Shown: positions 45,237 to 54,987 of the stretch, one piece after another | Numbering within the stretch: the first letter of the stretch is position 1 | Layout of the letters: each line of letters starts with the position of its first letter | DNA from: AG41 sp035943095 | Lineage (GTDB): Bacteria > Gemmatimonadota > Gemmatimonadetes > Gemmatimonadales > GWC2-71-9 | Direction: 5' to 3' | DNA: 64,000 bases | Assembly (NCBI GenBank): GCA_035943095.1 | Contig: DASZCN010000114.1 | Location: 1-64,000, forward strand | Translations under genes and position numbers: made by a program | Notes under the pieces: generated by a model | What the model saw: only the letters and a program-made list of their open reading frames with translations | Database searches by the model: none | What the model was told of the DNA's origin: nothing

Positions 45237-45986
45237 CTACGGGGCGGCGCTCTGCACAAGTTGCGCCCAGCCCTCGGGATCGAGCGACGCGCCGCCGACG
45301 AGTACGCCGTCCAGCTCCCGCTCGGCCAATAGCTCCGCGGCGTTTTTCAGATTGACGCTCCCGCCGTACAGCACTCGGGGTTCCTGGGCGCCGCGCGCCA
45401 CGAGCCACGCGCGGATCTCCCGATGCACGGCGCGCGCGTCGTCGGGTGTGGCGTTGCGCCCGGTGCCGATCGCCCAGACCGGCTCGTAGGCGATCACCAG
45501 GCGCGCGAGTGGCGCGCCCTCCGTCCCGCCGAGCGCGGCGGCGAGCTGCCGGATGACCACGGCGATCGTGTGTCCCGCGTCGCGCTCGGCGAGGGTCTCC
45601 CCCACGCACAGGATCGGAAGCAGGCCGGCCGCGAGCGCCGCGGACACCTTGCGCCGTGTGTCCGCATCGGTCTCTCCGAACACATGGCGACGCTCGGAGT
45701 GCCCGATCAGCGTGGCGCGGGCGCCCGCCTGGAGCGCGAGCGGCGCCGAGACCGCCCCGGTATACGCGCCCTTGGGCTCCCAATAAATGTCCTGCACGCC
45801 GACCTGCAGATCAGCCCGCTCACGCGTGGCTTGCGCGGCGGCTTCGACCGAGACCGCCGGGGGGAAAAACCACACGTCCCGGTCTTCGTGGCGGTTGTAG
45901 CGGGCGCGGAAGGCCTTGAGATAGGCCCGGGCCTCGTCCGGGCCCAGGTGCATTTTCCAATTGGCGGCGAAGAACAGCCGCCTCAC
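45237..45986 (-). CDS. tpiA: triosephosphate isomerase
   Basis: 249 residues, TIM barrel. Lys11 in NWKMH, His96 in GHSERR and catalytic Glu168 in AYEPVWAIGTG are all present. Overlaps pgk by 4 bp in a gap-pgk-tpiA-secG operon. Confidence 0.97.
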   Translation of the reverse strand: MRRLFFAANWKMHLGPDEARAYLKAFRARYNRHEDRDVWFFPPAVSVEAAAQATRERADLQVGVQDIYWEPKGAYTGAVSAPLALQAGARATLIGHSERRHVFGETDADTRRKVSAALAAGLLPILCVGETLAERDAGHTIAVVIRQLAAALGGTEGAPLARLVIAYEPVWAIGTGRNATPDDARAVHREIRAWLVARGAQEPRVLYGGSVNLKNAAELLAERELDGVLVGGASLDPEGWAQLVQSAAP

Positions 45987-47157
45987 GCGTCCTCGAGGGC
46001 GGCGACTCCGGGGAGCGGCTTGCCTTCGAGGAGCTCGAGCGCGGCTCCGCCGCCGGTGGAGACATGCGTGAGCTTGTCCTCGAGCCCGGCCACTGCCGCC
46101 GCCGAGTCGCCGCCGCCGACGACGGTAGTGGCGCCCCGCTTCCCCGCCTCGATCATCGCCTCGCCGATCGCGCGCGTGCCCTCGTCGAACGGCGGCGTCT
46201 CGAACACGCCCATCGGCCCGTTCCAGAACACCGTCTTGGCTTGGACGATGTGCGAGCGGAAATCGAGGCGCGTGGCACGGTCAATGTCGAACGCGGCGCA
46301 GTCGGCCGGGATACGGTCGCTCGGCACCTCCCGGCGCTCGGCGGCCCGCGCCAAACTGGGCGCGACGACGGCGCCGCGCGGCAGGACGAGCTTGGCGCCG
46401 GCTTGGGCGATGAGCTCTTTCGCGAGATCCTCTTTGTCCCGCTCGACCAGGGAGCCCCCCATCTCGAACCCGAGCGCGAGAAAGAACGTGTTCGCCATGG
46501 CGCCGCCGACGAGTATTTCGTCGACTTTGGGGAGCAGCGCCTGGATCACGTCGATCTTGCCCGAAATCTTCGCGCCCCCCAGCACGGCGACGAACGGACG
46601 CTTGGGGTGGTCGAGTGCGTTGCCGAGATAGCGGAGCTCCTTCTCCATGAGAAAGCCCGCCACCGCGGGGCGGAGCAACCGGGCGACCGCTTCGGTGGAG
46701 GCGTGAGCCCGGTGCGCGGCCCCGAACGCGTCGTCGACGTAGAAGTCCCCGAGCGCGGCGAGCAGCTGGGCGAACGCCGGATCGTTCGCTTCCTCCCCGG
46801 GCCAAAAGCGCGTGTTCTCGACCAGCGCCACGCCGCCACGCGGAAGCCGACGCGTGGGCGGGACGCCCGCGGCGGGGTCCGGGATGAACTCGACCGGCGT
46901 GCCGAGAATGCGCTCGACGTCGCGTAAAATCTGCTTGAGCGAGGCTTTCGGATCGGGGCCCTTCGGGCGGCCCAAATGCGAGAGGAGCACCACGCGCGCG
47001 CCCTTCTCCCGCAGGTAGCGGATCGTGGGGACGGCGGCGCGGATGCGGGTCTCATCGGCGACGGCGCCATCGCGCAGCGGCACATTGAAGTCCACGCGGA
47101 CCAGCGCGCGCTTCCCGTCGAGCGCGGCCGGCGGCAGGTCGCGCAGGCTGCGCTTGC

Positions 47158-47161
<4 letters not shown>
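45983..47161 (-). CDS. pgk: phosphoglycerate kinase
   Basis: 392 residues. RVDFNVPL substrate site near the N-terminus, LSHLGRPKG, FLMEKELRYL hinge and the ATP loop GGGDSAAAV near the C-terminus. Overlaps gap and tpiA by 4 bp each. Confidence 0.97.
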
Positions 47162-48165
<1,004 letters not shown>

Positions 48166-48174
48166 CGCTCTCCC

Positions 48175-48921
48175 CTAGGTGAAGTCTGGTATCACTGCCC
48201 GGCCGAACGTGACCGCGAAAACGGTCGTTGCACCCGCCCCTTCGAGGGCGCGCGCGGCCTCGGCCAACGTGGCGCCGGTCGTAAACACATCGTCGACAAT
48301 GACCAATGTAGAATGTCCAATGGTCAATGTTCGTTGATCATTGATCGTTGGTCGTCGGACATTCTTCATTGCAAAGGCCCCCGCCACGTTCGCCAGCCGC
48401 GCCTCCGGTGTCAACGCCGTTTGCGTCGCGGTCTCGCGCGCGCGCGCCAGCAGGTCGACCACGGGACGGCGCCAGTGACGGGACAGGGCGCGCGCCAGCC
48501 GCTCGCTCTGATTGTAGCCGCGCTGCCGCAGGCGTTTGGGGCCGAGCGGCACCGGCACGAGCCACGCCGGCTCGCTTCCCGCGAGGTCCAGGCCGATCAT
48601 GGCGGCCGCCAGATCGCCGGCGATGCGGGGCAGGCCGCCGTACTTCAGGGCATGGACCGCGGTGCGTGCGCCCGCGTCGAGCCAGACCGCCGAACGGACG
48701 CATCGCAGGGCCGCGGGCCAGCCGGCACACAGGCGGCAGCCGCCGAAGGATGGCTCGGGCTGGCCGCAGCGCTCGCACCATGGCGCGCGGATGGGCCGCC
48801 AGCGGTGACGACACACGTCGCACACCAGTCGATCGGCGTCGCGGAAGGAGAACAGTGCCTGGCAGAGCAGGCATTCCGCCGGCAGGACCAGCTGTTCGAA
48901 CGCTTCAAGCCCCCAGGGCAC
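48175..48921 (-). CDS. ComF family phosphoribosyltransferase
   Basis: 248 residues. An N-terminal zinc-finger region has four CxxC-type pairs (CLLC, CDVC, CERC, CRLC). The PRTase domain has VPVPLGPKRLRQRGYNQ and the PRPP loop VIVDDVFTTGATL (208-220). Family members act in DNA uptake or purine salvage; role here unknown. Residues 184-207, just before the PRPP loop, are encoded by a heptamer array and are not found in ordinary ComF. The active site remains intact. Confidence 0.88.
   Translation of the reverse strand: MPWGLEAFEQLVLPAECLLCQALFSFRDADRLVCDVCRHRWRPIRAPWCERCGQPEPSFGGCRLCAGWPAALRCVRSAVWLDAGARTAVHALKYGGLPRIAGDLAAAMIGLDLAGSEPAWLVPVPLGPKRLRQRGYNQSERLARALSRHWRRPVVDLLARARETATQTALTPEARLANVAGAFAMKNVRRPTINDQRTLTIGHSTLVIVDDVFTTGATLAEAARALEGAGATTVFAVTFGRAVIPDFT
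48301..48370. repeat. ten-unit degenerate heptamer array inside comF
   Basis: 48301-48370 divides exactly into ten 7-bp units on the plus strand. The first four end in AAT (for example GTCCAAT) and most later units end in ATT or GTT (for example GGACATT), so orientation switches midway. The core AATGTCCAAT (48312-48321) is identical to that in the nuoE-nuoF array. It is read through in the comF frame. Confidence 0.85.
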
Positions 48922-49732
48922 GGTGCACTGCCGCGCGCATCACGTCGAGCGGCGCGACCTGATCGGGAAAGAAACGCTGGAAGGCCGCGGCTCCCTGTTG
49001 CACGAGCACCTCGCGGCCGTCCTCGGCGCGCACGCCGGCTGCGCGCAGCGTGCGGACCCAGCGGGTGCCGCCCGGTGCGTAGGTGAGGTCGAGCGCGGCT
49101 TTCCCGCGGAGGCGCGACGCGCTCTCGGGATCGAGCGGGAGCGGATCGGTGTCCTTCAAGCCGGCCGGCGTCGCGTTGATCGCGATGTCCAGGTCGAGGG
49201 TTCCCCGCGCCGGCGCCGCACGCACGCCGCGCCCGCGCGCCCACTCGGCGAAATCGCCCGCTCTCGCGGCGTCGCGGGACAGCACGTGCACCTCCGCCTT
49301 CACCTGGCTCGCGGCGACCGCCGCCGCTCGGGCCGCCCCGCCCGTGCCGATCAACAGCCAGCTCCCGCCGCCGTCGACACCCAGCTGCCGCAGCGCCGCG
49401 AGGATTCCGGCCACGTCTGTGTTGTCGCCCACGAGCGCTCCGTGCTCGGTCCAGAACGTATTGCACGCGCCAACGCGGGCGCACAGGTCCGTTTTGCGCG
49501 TGACGCATCGTTCCGCCGCCTCCTTGTGGGGCAGCGTCACGTTCCCCGCCCCGCCCACGGCCGCGAGCGTGCCGAGCACGGTGGCAAGGGCGGTCGCCGG
49601 AGTTGGCAGCGCCACATAGACCGCGTCGAGCCCGAGGACGCGGATGGCCGCGTTGTGCATCGAGGGGGACAACGAATGTGTGACCGGATCGCCGATCACG
49701 CCGAGCAGCCGGGTGTCAGCGCTGACTTCCAC
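48905..49732 (-). CDS. aroE: shikimate dehydrogenase
   Basis: 275 residues. Shikimate-binding THSLSPSMHNAA, catalytic Lys in LPHKEAAERC, Asp in GDNTDVAG, NADP loop IGTGGAARAAA. Aromatic amino-acid pathway. GTG 49732 lies 17 bp inside the phosphatase gene. The longer frame is rejected because the conserved GVIGDPVTHS block starts about residue 10 from here. Confidence 0.94.
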   Translation of the reverse strand: MEVSADTRLLGVIGDPVTHSLSPSMHNAAIRVLGLDAVYVALPTPATALATVLGTLAAVGGAGNVTLPHKEAAERCVTRKTDLCARVGACNTFWTEHGALVGDNTDVAGILAALRQLGVDGGGSWLLIGTGGAARAAAVAASQVKAEVHVLSRDAARAGDFAEWARGRGVRAAPARGTLDLDIAINATPAGLKDTDPLPLDPESASRLRGKAALDLTYAPGGTRWVRTLRAAGVRAEDGREVLVQQGAAAFQRFFPDQVAPLDVMRAAVHRALGA

Positions 49733-50210
49733 TCGCGAACTCTTTGACGATGCGCTCCACCGCCGCTTGCAGCAGTCCCTCGAGCTCGGAGCAGGTGTCG
49801 CGATACACGTCCAGGTCGCCGCCAAAGGGATCGCTCACCTCCGCCTCGTCCCCCTCGCGCCCGGCGTACTCGCCGAGCACGAACACGCGTCCCTCGCCGC
49901 CGAGCTCGTCGACGCGCGCGCGATGGTGCCGCGCCATCGTGAGAATCAGGTCTGCTTGCTCGACCAGCTCGCGCGTGAGCAGGCGCGCCCGGTGGCCCGA
50001 CAGGTCGAGCCCCCGCTCGAGGCCGACCAGATAGGCGCCCTCGGAGACGGGAGCGCCGTCCCACGCGCCGGTGCCCGCGGACGACACGGTGAGGCCCTCG
50101 GCCGCGCGCTCGCCCAGCGCCCGCTCGAGCAGGGAGGCGGCAAGCGGGCTGCGGCAGATGTTCCCGGTGCAGACCAACAGAATGCTTTTCGTGTTCACTT
50201 CCTCGTTCAC
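49716..50210 (-). CDS. low-molecular-weight protein-tyrosine phosphatase family
   Basis: 164 residues. P-loop VCTGNICRSP (Cys14, Arg20) and general acid in SDPFGG. Could dephosphorylate protein tyrosine or, as in Bacillus YwlE, protein arginine; the Thr after the Cys in the loop fits the YwlE-like group. Neighbour of tsaC, as in many bacteria. Overlaps tsaC by 4 bp. Confidence 0.9.
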   Translation of the reverse strand: MNEEVNTKSILLVCTGNICRSPLAASLLERALGERAAEGLTVSSAGTGAWDGAPVSEGAYLVGLERGLDLSGHRARLLTRELVEQADLILTMARHHRARVDELGGEGRVFVLGEYAGREGDEAEVSDPFGGDLDVYRDTCSELEGLLQAAVERIVKEFASGSQR

Positions 50211-50860
50211 GGCGCCAGTCGTCCCGCGGCGCGGCGCAGCTCCGCGAGTGTCAGCGCCCCTTCCCGGATCAGCCGGGGCACTGGTTGCGTGCAGTCGACC
50301 ACGGTGGAGGGAGGCGAGTTCCCCAGCACACCTCCGTCCAGGACGAGCAGCGCTCCTTTGTCGACCGCCGCCGCGAAATCCCGAACGATCGCCTCCGCAC
50401 CGGGCGCCGGCGGGCCCCCCGGCAAGTTAGCCGAAGTGGACGTTACCGGCTCCCCCAGCGCCCGGACCAGACGCGCCATCGCGCGGTGCGAGGTCCAGCG
50501 GACGGCAATGCCACCCTCGGGGCCACGCAGCGTGTCCGGCAGGCGACCGCTCCCTCCCGGGAGGACCAGGGAAAGTGGCCCGGGCCAGAACGCCCGGGCC
50601 AGGGCGCTGGCGGACTCGTTGAACGCGAGCCCCTGCGCCTCCGCCATCGCCCGGTCCGCCACCAGCAGCAGGAACGGCTTGTCCGGTCGCCGCCCCTTGA
50701 GCGCGGCGAGCGCCTGGACGTCGGTTGGCCGCGCCCGCGAGCCGAGGCCATACACGGTTTCCGTCGGGTACGCGAGCAGCCCGCCGGCGCCGAGATGCGC
50801 GATCACCCGAGGGATCGCCGCGGCGACCTCCTCGTCCGAGCGGAACGGAACGACCGTCAC
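50207..50860 (-). CDS. tsaC: threonylcarbamoyl-AMP synthase (TsaC/Sua5)
   Basis: Makes threonylcarbamoyl-AMP for the t6A37 tRNA modification. 217 residues, YrdC fold: LAYPTETVYGLG, KGRRPDKPFLLLV, SANLPGG. Lacks the extra Sua5 domain. Overlaps ispD by 4 bp. Confidence 0.92.
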   Translation of the reverse strand: MTVVPFRSDEEVAAAIPRVIAHLGAGGLLAYPTETVYGLGSRARPTDVQALAALKGRRPDKPFLLLVADRAMAEAQGLAFNESASALARAFWPGPLSLVLPGGSGRLPDTLRGPEGGIAVRWTSHRAMARLVRALGEPVTSTSANLPGGPPAPGAEAIVRDFAAAVDKGALLVLDGGVLGNSPPSTVVDCTQPVPRLIREGALTLAELRRAAGRLAP

Positions 50861-51561
50861 CGGAGCTCGCGGGCGAGCGCTTCGGCGATCCGGAAGTCAT
50901 CGGCCGTGGTCACCTTGAAGTTGTACGGAGAGTCCGCGACGACCTCCACGGGAAGGCCGGCGCGCTCGCAGAGCTCCGCATCATCGGTCGGCACCGCGTC
51001 GCCGTTCGCCAGCGCCGTGTACGCGCGCTCGATCATCCCGCGCGGGAACCCTTGCGGCGTCTGCGCCCGCCACAAGCGCTCCCGGGCGACGGTTCGAGTG
51101 ATCCGCTCCTGATCGACGTCCTTGATCGTATCGCCTACCGGGATGGCTGCGACGGCCCCGACCCCGGCGCGGGCCCGGGCGATCACGGCGTCGATCGTCT
51201 CGCGACTCACGAATGGTCGCGCCCCGTCGTGCACGAGCACGATCTCCACGTCGCGGCCGAGCGCTCCCAGCCCGGCCCGCACCGAGTCGCTGCGTGTGCG
51301 ACCGCCCGCAATCACCTGCAGACGCTCGCCGGCGAGCTTGGCGAGCCACTCCGGCGGACGCTCGGCGTGGCCGGCCGGCAGTGTCACCACGACGTGATCC
51401 ACTTGAGGATGTGAAACGAACGGCCGGAGCGCGCGCAGCAGCATCGGAACGCCGAGGATAGGACGGAATTGCTTGGGCTCCCCGGGACCGGCGCGGAGCC
51501 CGGCACCGGCCGCCACGATGACGACGGCGACGTCAGGCCGCGAGTCGCCGGGCGAGGTCAC
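50857..51561 (-). CDS. ispD: 2-C-methyl-D-erythritol 4-phosphate cytidylyltransferase
   Basis: MEP-pathway isoprenoid enzyme, 234 residues. VIVAAGAGLRAGPGEPKQF (CTP loop), VLVHDGARPFVS and the RAQTPQGF motif. The start lies 29 bp within radA. ispF, often adjacent, is not here. Confidence 0.95.
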   Translation of the reverse strand: MTSPGDSRPDVAVVIVAAGAGLRAGPGEPKQFRPILGVPMLLRALRPFVSHPQVDHVVVTLPAGHAERPPEWLAKLAGERLQVIAGGRTRSDSVRAGLGALGRDVEIVLVHDGARPFVSRETIDAVIARARAGVGAVAAIPVGDTIKDVDQERITRTVARERLWRAQTPQGFPRGMIERAYTALANGDAVPTDDAELCERAGLPVEVVADSPYNFKVTTADDFRIAEALARELR

Positions 51562-52891
51562 CGATGCCCTCCACGCCGACCACGTCGAGGCCCGGCAGGT
51601 TCACCCGCGAGCGCGCCGACAGGAAGGCGCGGCGGAAACCCTGTCTCGCTGCCTCACCCAGGCGACGCTCGACTCCCGCGACCGGCCGGACCTCACCGCC
51701 GAGCCCGACTTCTCCGAGGAATACCGCATCGGCCGGCAACGGCCGGTCGTGCACGCTCGAGACGAGGGCCGCCAGCACGGCCAGATCGGTCGACGGTTCG
51801 ATCAGCCGGATGCCGCCGGTCACGTTCACGAACACGTCGAGCGTGCCGAACGGCATTCCGCCGCGCCGCTCGAGCACGGCAAGCAGGACCGCCAAGCGCC
51901 GGTGGTCCAGGCCGGTGGCCACGCGCTGCGGCGTGCCGAAGCCGCTCTTCGAGGCGAGCGCCTGGATTTCGACGAGCATCGGGCGCGTACCCTCGAGCAG
52001 CGCCGTCACGGCGGAGCCCGAGACGCCCGACGCGCGTCCCGCGAGGAACGCCGCCGCGGGATCGACGACTGGAGCGAGCCCCGCCCCGGTCATCTCAAAG
52101 ACGCCGATTTCGTCAACCGACCCAAATCGGTTCTTCACTGCCCGCAGGACGCGGTGATCGAGCGTGCTCTCACCCTCGAAGTAGAGGACGGTGTCCACGA
52201 TGTGCTCGAGCGTCCGGGGTCCGGCGATGCCACCGCCTTTCGTGACGTGGCCGACGAGCAACACCGCCGGTCCCTTTTCTTTGGCGAGCCGCATGAGCCG
52301 CGCCGCGCATTCCCGCACCTGGCCCACGTTGCCCGGAGCGCCCTCGAGATCGTCAGTGTACGTGGTCTGGATCGAGTCGATGAACACCACACGGGCCGCG
52401 AGGGCCTGGGCGTGGTGCACGATCGCCTCGAGGCGCGTCTCGCCCAGCACGTGGACCGGGCTGGCATCGACGCTGAGGCGCTCGGCGCGCAACCGTATCT
52501 GGTCGGGCGATTCCTCGCCCGAGACGTACAGCGTGGGAATGCCGGCGAGCTCGAGACGGGCGGCGCACTGCAGTAACAGCGTGGACTTGCCGATGCCGGG
52601 CTCACCCCCCACGAGGACGACCGATCCGGGGACGATGCCTCCGCCCAACACGAAGTCGAACTCCGGAAGACCGGTCTGCCACCGTTGCACGGCACCGCTT
52701 GGAAGGTTGGAAAGTTGGACAGGGGAGGAATCTCCCGGACCGGCTCTCCAACCTTCCGACCTTCCAACCTTCCGCCCTACCACCTCTTCGATCAAGGAAT
52801 TCCACGCCCCGCACGCGTCGCACCGTCCGCCCCACTTCGGCTGCTCGGCACCGCATTCGCTGCAGCGAAATACCGAGTGTCCCTTAGACAT
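51533..52891 (-). CDS. radA: DNA repair protein RadA
   Basis: Branch-migration ATPase in recombination, 452 residues. Zinc finger Cys10, 13, 24, 27; Walker A GEPGIGKSTLLL (from residue 97); RadA motif VKNRFGSVDEIG; C-terminal Lon-like domain. Between the zinc finger and the ATPase, residues 38-64 are encoded by an octamer array, a lengthened linker. Overlaps dnaB by 8 bp. Confidence 0.95.
   Translation of the reverse strand: MSKGHSVFRCSECGAEQPKWGGRCDACGAWNSLIEEVVGRKVGRSEGWRAGPGDSSPVQLSNLPSGAVQRWQTGLPEFDFVLGGGIVPGSVVLVGGEPGIGKSTLLLQCAARLELAGIPTLYVSGEESPDQIRLRAERLSVDASPVHVLGETRLEAIVHHAQALAARVVFIDSIQTTYTDDLEGAPGNVGQVRECAARLMRLAKEKGPAVLLVGHVTKGGGIAGPRTLEHIVDTVLYFEGESTLDHRVLRAVKNRFGSVDEIGVFEMTGAGLAPVVDPAAAFLAGRASGVSGSAVTALLEGTRPMLVEIQALASKSGFGTPQRVATGLDHRRLAVLLAVLERRGGMPFGTLDVFVNVTGGIRLIEPSTDLAVLAALVSSVHDRPLPADAVFLGEVGLGGEVRPVAGVERRLGEAARQGFRRAFLSARSRVNLPGLDVVGVEGIGDLARRLAA
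52700..52780. repeat. inverted 8-bp repeat arrays inside radA
   Basis: The left arm (from 52700) has TTGGAAGG-like octamers. The right arm (52747-52780) has TCCAACCT-like octamers, the reverse complement. The 19-bp segments 52701-52719 and 52747-52765 are complementary at 17 of 19 positions with a 27-bp loop. The whole is read through in the radA frame as the zinc-finger/ATPase linker. Confidence 0.85.
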
Positions 52892-54302
52892 GGCTCGCTT
52901 CTGGAGGGGCCGGGCGTGGTGTGTAGTTGTCGAACCGCGTGTATTCCTTCTTGAAGAAGAGCTTCACTGACCCCGTCGGGCCGTTGCGCTGCTTCCCGAC
53001 GATGAGCTCGGCGACCCCCTCGAGGCTCTCGTTGGTCTTCGGGTCGACCGGCCCATCGTAGAATTCCTGGCGGTAGATGAAACACACCACGTCCGCATCC
53101 TGCTCGATCGCACCCGATTCCCTCAAGTCCGAGAGTTGGGGACGCCGGTGCTCGCCGCCGCGCTGCTCCGGCGCGCGTGAGAGCTGGGACAGGGCGACCA
53201 CCGGCACGTCCAGCTCTTTGGCCAGCGCCTTGAGCGATCGCGAGATGAACGAGATCTCCTGCTGCCGGCTCTCCGAGTCCGTGGGGCCCTGCATCATCTG
53301 CAGGTAATCCACGACCACCATCCCCACGTCGTGCTCCGCCTTGAGGCGACGTGCCTTGGAGCGCATCGCGAGCGGTGTGAGCATGGCGGAGTCGTCGATC
53401 CAGATCGGTGCCGTGCCGAGCAGGCCCGCGGCCCGCGCCAGCTTGGGATAATCGTCATCACGCAGCTGGCCGCGGCGCAGCCGCTGCGCGTCCACCAGCC
53501 CCTCCGAGCACAGCAGCCGCTGCACCAGCTGCTCCTTGGACATTTCGAGTGAGAAGACCGCGACACCGACGTTGTGCTCGATGGCCGAATGCTGGACCAC
53601 GTTGAGGGCCAGGGCCGTCTTCCCCATGGATGGTCGGGCGGCGACGATGACGAGGTCCCCCCGCTGGAAGCCGGCCGTGAGACGGTCCAGGTCGGTGAAG
53701 CCCGACGGCACGCCGGTGAGGGCGCCCTGGCTCGAATGGAGCTGCTCGATGCGCTCCATCGTCGGCCAGATCAGCTCCTTGAGCCGGACGAACTCCTCGG
53801 AGCGGCGCAGCTGGGCGACTTGGAACACGCGATGCTCCGCGTTGTCGAGCACCTCGCTCGACGTGGTCCGTCCCTCGTACGCATCCTGGATGATGGAGGT
53901 GGCCGCCTCGATCAGCCGCCGTAAGACGGACTTGTCGCGGACGATCTTGGCATGATACTCGACGTTCGCGGCCGTGGGGACGACGTCGATCAGCGAGCCG
54001 AGGTATTCCATTCCCCCCGACCGGTCGAGATCGCCGCGGCGGACGAGCTCGTCGCGCAGCGTGACGGGATCGATCACGTCGCCCCGCTCGGTGAGGGCCA
54101 ACATCGAGCGAAACAGCAGCCGATGTCCCTCTCGATAAAACATCGTGTCGTCGAGCACTTCCGCGGCTTTTAGGGCCGCGTCCTGATCGAGCAGCATGGC
54201 GCCGAGGACCGCTTGCTCCGCTTCGTTGCTCCACGGAGTCTGGCGGCCGGCTAACTCGGTTGAACGCTCAGGCGATGAGACGGCGGGCGATGCGGACGTC
54301 AT
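52884..54302 (-). CDS. dnaB: replicative DNA helicase DnaB
   Basis: 472 residues. N-terminal domain begins at NEAEQAVLGAMLLD after a 27-residue tail. The RecA-like domain has Walker A ARPSMGKTALALN, Walker B VVVDYLQMM and the arginine-finger region. ATG 54302 lies 35 bp within udg, giving a long overlap. A complete DnaB without intein. Confidence 0.95.
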   Translation of the reverse strand: MTSASPAVSSPERSTELAGRQTPWSNEAEQAVLGAMLLDQDAALKAAEVLDDTMFYREGHRLLFRSMLALTERGDVIDPVTLRDELVRRGDLDRSGGMEYLGSLIDVVPTAANVEYHAKIVRDKSVLRRLIEAATSIIQDAYEGRTTSSEVLDNAEHRVFQVAQLRRSEEFVRLKELIWPTMERIEQLHSSQGALTGVPSGFTDLDRLTAGFQRGDLVIVAARPSMGKTALALNVVQHSAIEHNVGVAVFSLEMSKEQLVQRLLCSEGLVDAQRLRRGQLRDDDYPKLARAAGLLGTAPIWIDDSAMLTPLAMRSKARRLKAEHDVGMVVVDYLQMMQGPTDSESRQQEISFISRSLKALAKELDVPVVALSQLSRAPEQRGGEHRRPQLSDLRESGAIEQDADVVCFIYRQEFYDGPVDPKTNESLEGVAELIVGKQRNGPTGSVKLFFKKEYTRFDNYTPRPAPPEASHV

Positions 54303-54987
54303 CCCAGGTCGGTTTTTTCCAGTTCGGGTTCCGGAGCAGGGCGGCCGGATGGTACGTAACGATAACGGGAATGCCTCGGAAGCGGTGGACCTGGTTCCGG
54401 AGCGCACCGAGGGACTGCTTGGTGTTGAGCAACGTCTGTGCGGCGGTCCCGCCCATCGCGAGGATCACGTGCGGCTTGATGAGCTCGATCTGCCTGAACA
54501 GGTATGGCACGCACGCCGCGATCTCGTCGAACTGCGGCAGTCGGTTCTCGGGCGGCCGGCACTTCACCACGTTGCAGATGAACACCCGGTCGCGCGGCAG
54601 TTCGATCGCGCCGAGGATCTTGGTCAGGAGCTCGCCGGCCGGCCCCACGAACGGACGGCCGGTCTCGTCTTCCACGCGCCCCGGACCCTCACCCACCACG
54701 ACGAGCCGCGCGTCCGAGGCGCCTTCGCCCGGCACCGTATGCCGGCGCCCGTCGCATAGCCGGCACTTGGTGCAGCCGGACACGAGCTGCGCGATCGCCG
54801 CGAGCGATGCGGCCTGCGGGACGGGATCGTCGGAGAAGAGATCGCCGCCCGGGGGGTCGTACGACAGACCGGGCGGCGGGAGGTCGGCCGCCGGGGGTGA
54901 TGGGGCAACGGAGAGGATGACCGGCTCTCCACCCAGCACCCGCTGCTGTTCCAGGAATTCGCGCGCCAGTTCCCGCCCGTCGCTCAC
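54268..54987 (-). CDS. uracil-DNA glycosylase, family 4 (Fe-S)
   Basis: Removes uracil from DNA. 239 residues. GEGPGRVEDETGRPFVGPAG is the family 4 active-site motif, with later HPAALLRNPNWKK. Iron-sulfur ligands are Cys72 and Cys75 in GCTKC plus Cys143 in VVKCRPP and Cys159. The N-terminal 60 residues are Pro-rich and variable. Overlaps coaBC by 4 bp. Confidence 0.93.
   Translation of the reverse strand: MSDGRELAREFLEQQRVLGGEPVILSVAPSPPAADLPPPGLSYDPPGGDLFSDDPVPQAASLAAIAQLVSGCTKCRLCDGRRHTVPGEGASDARLVVVGEGPGRVEDETGRPFVGPAGELLTKILGAIELPRDRVFICNVVKCRPPENRLPQFDEIAACVPYLFRQIELIKPHVILAMGGTAAQTLLNTKQSLGALRNQVHRFRGIPVIVTYHPAALLRNPNWKKPTWDDVRIARRLIA

Noticed and set aside
48301..48370. Pseudogene call for comF
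   Set aside because: The array keeps the frame open and the zinc-finger and PRPP motifs are intact.
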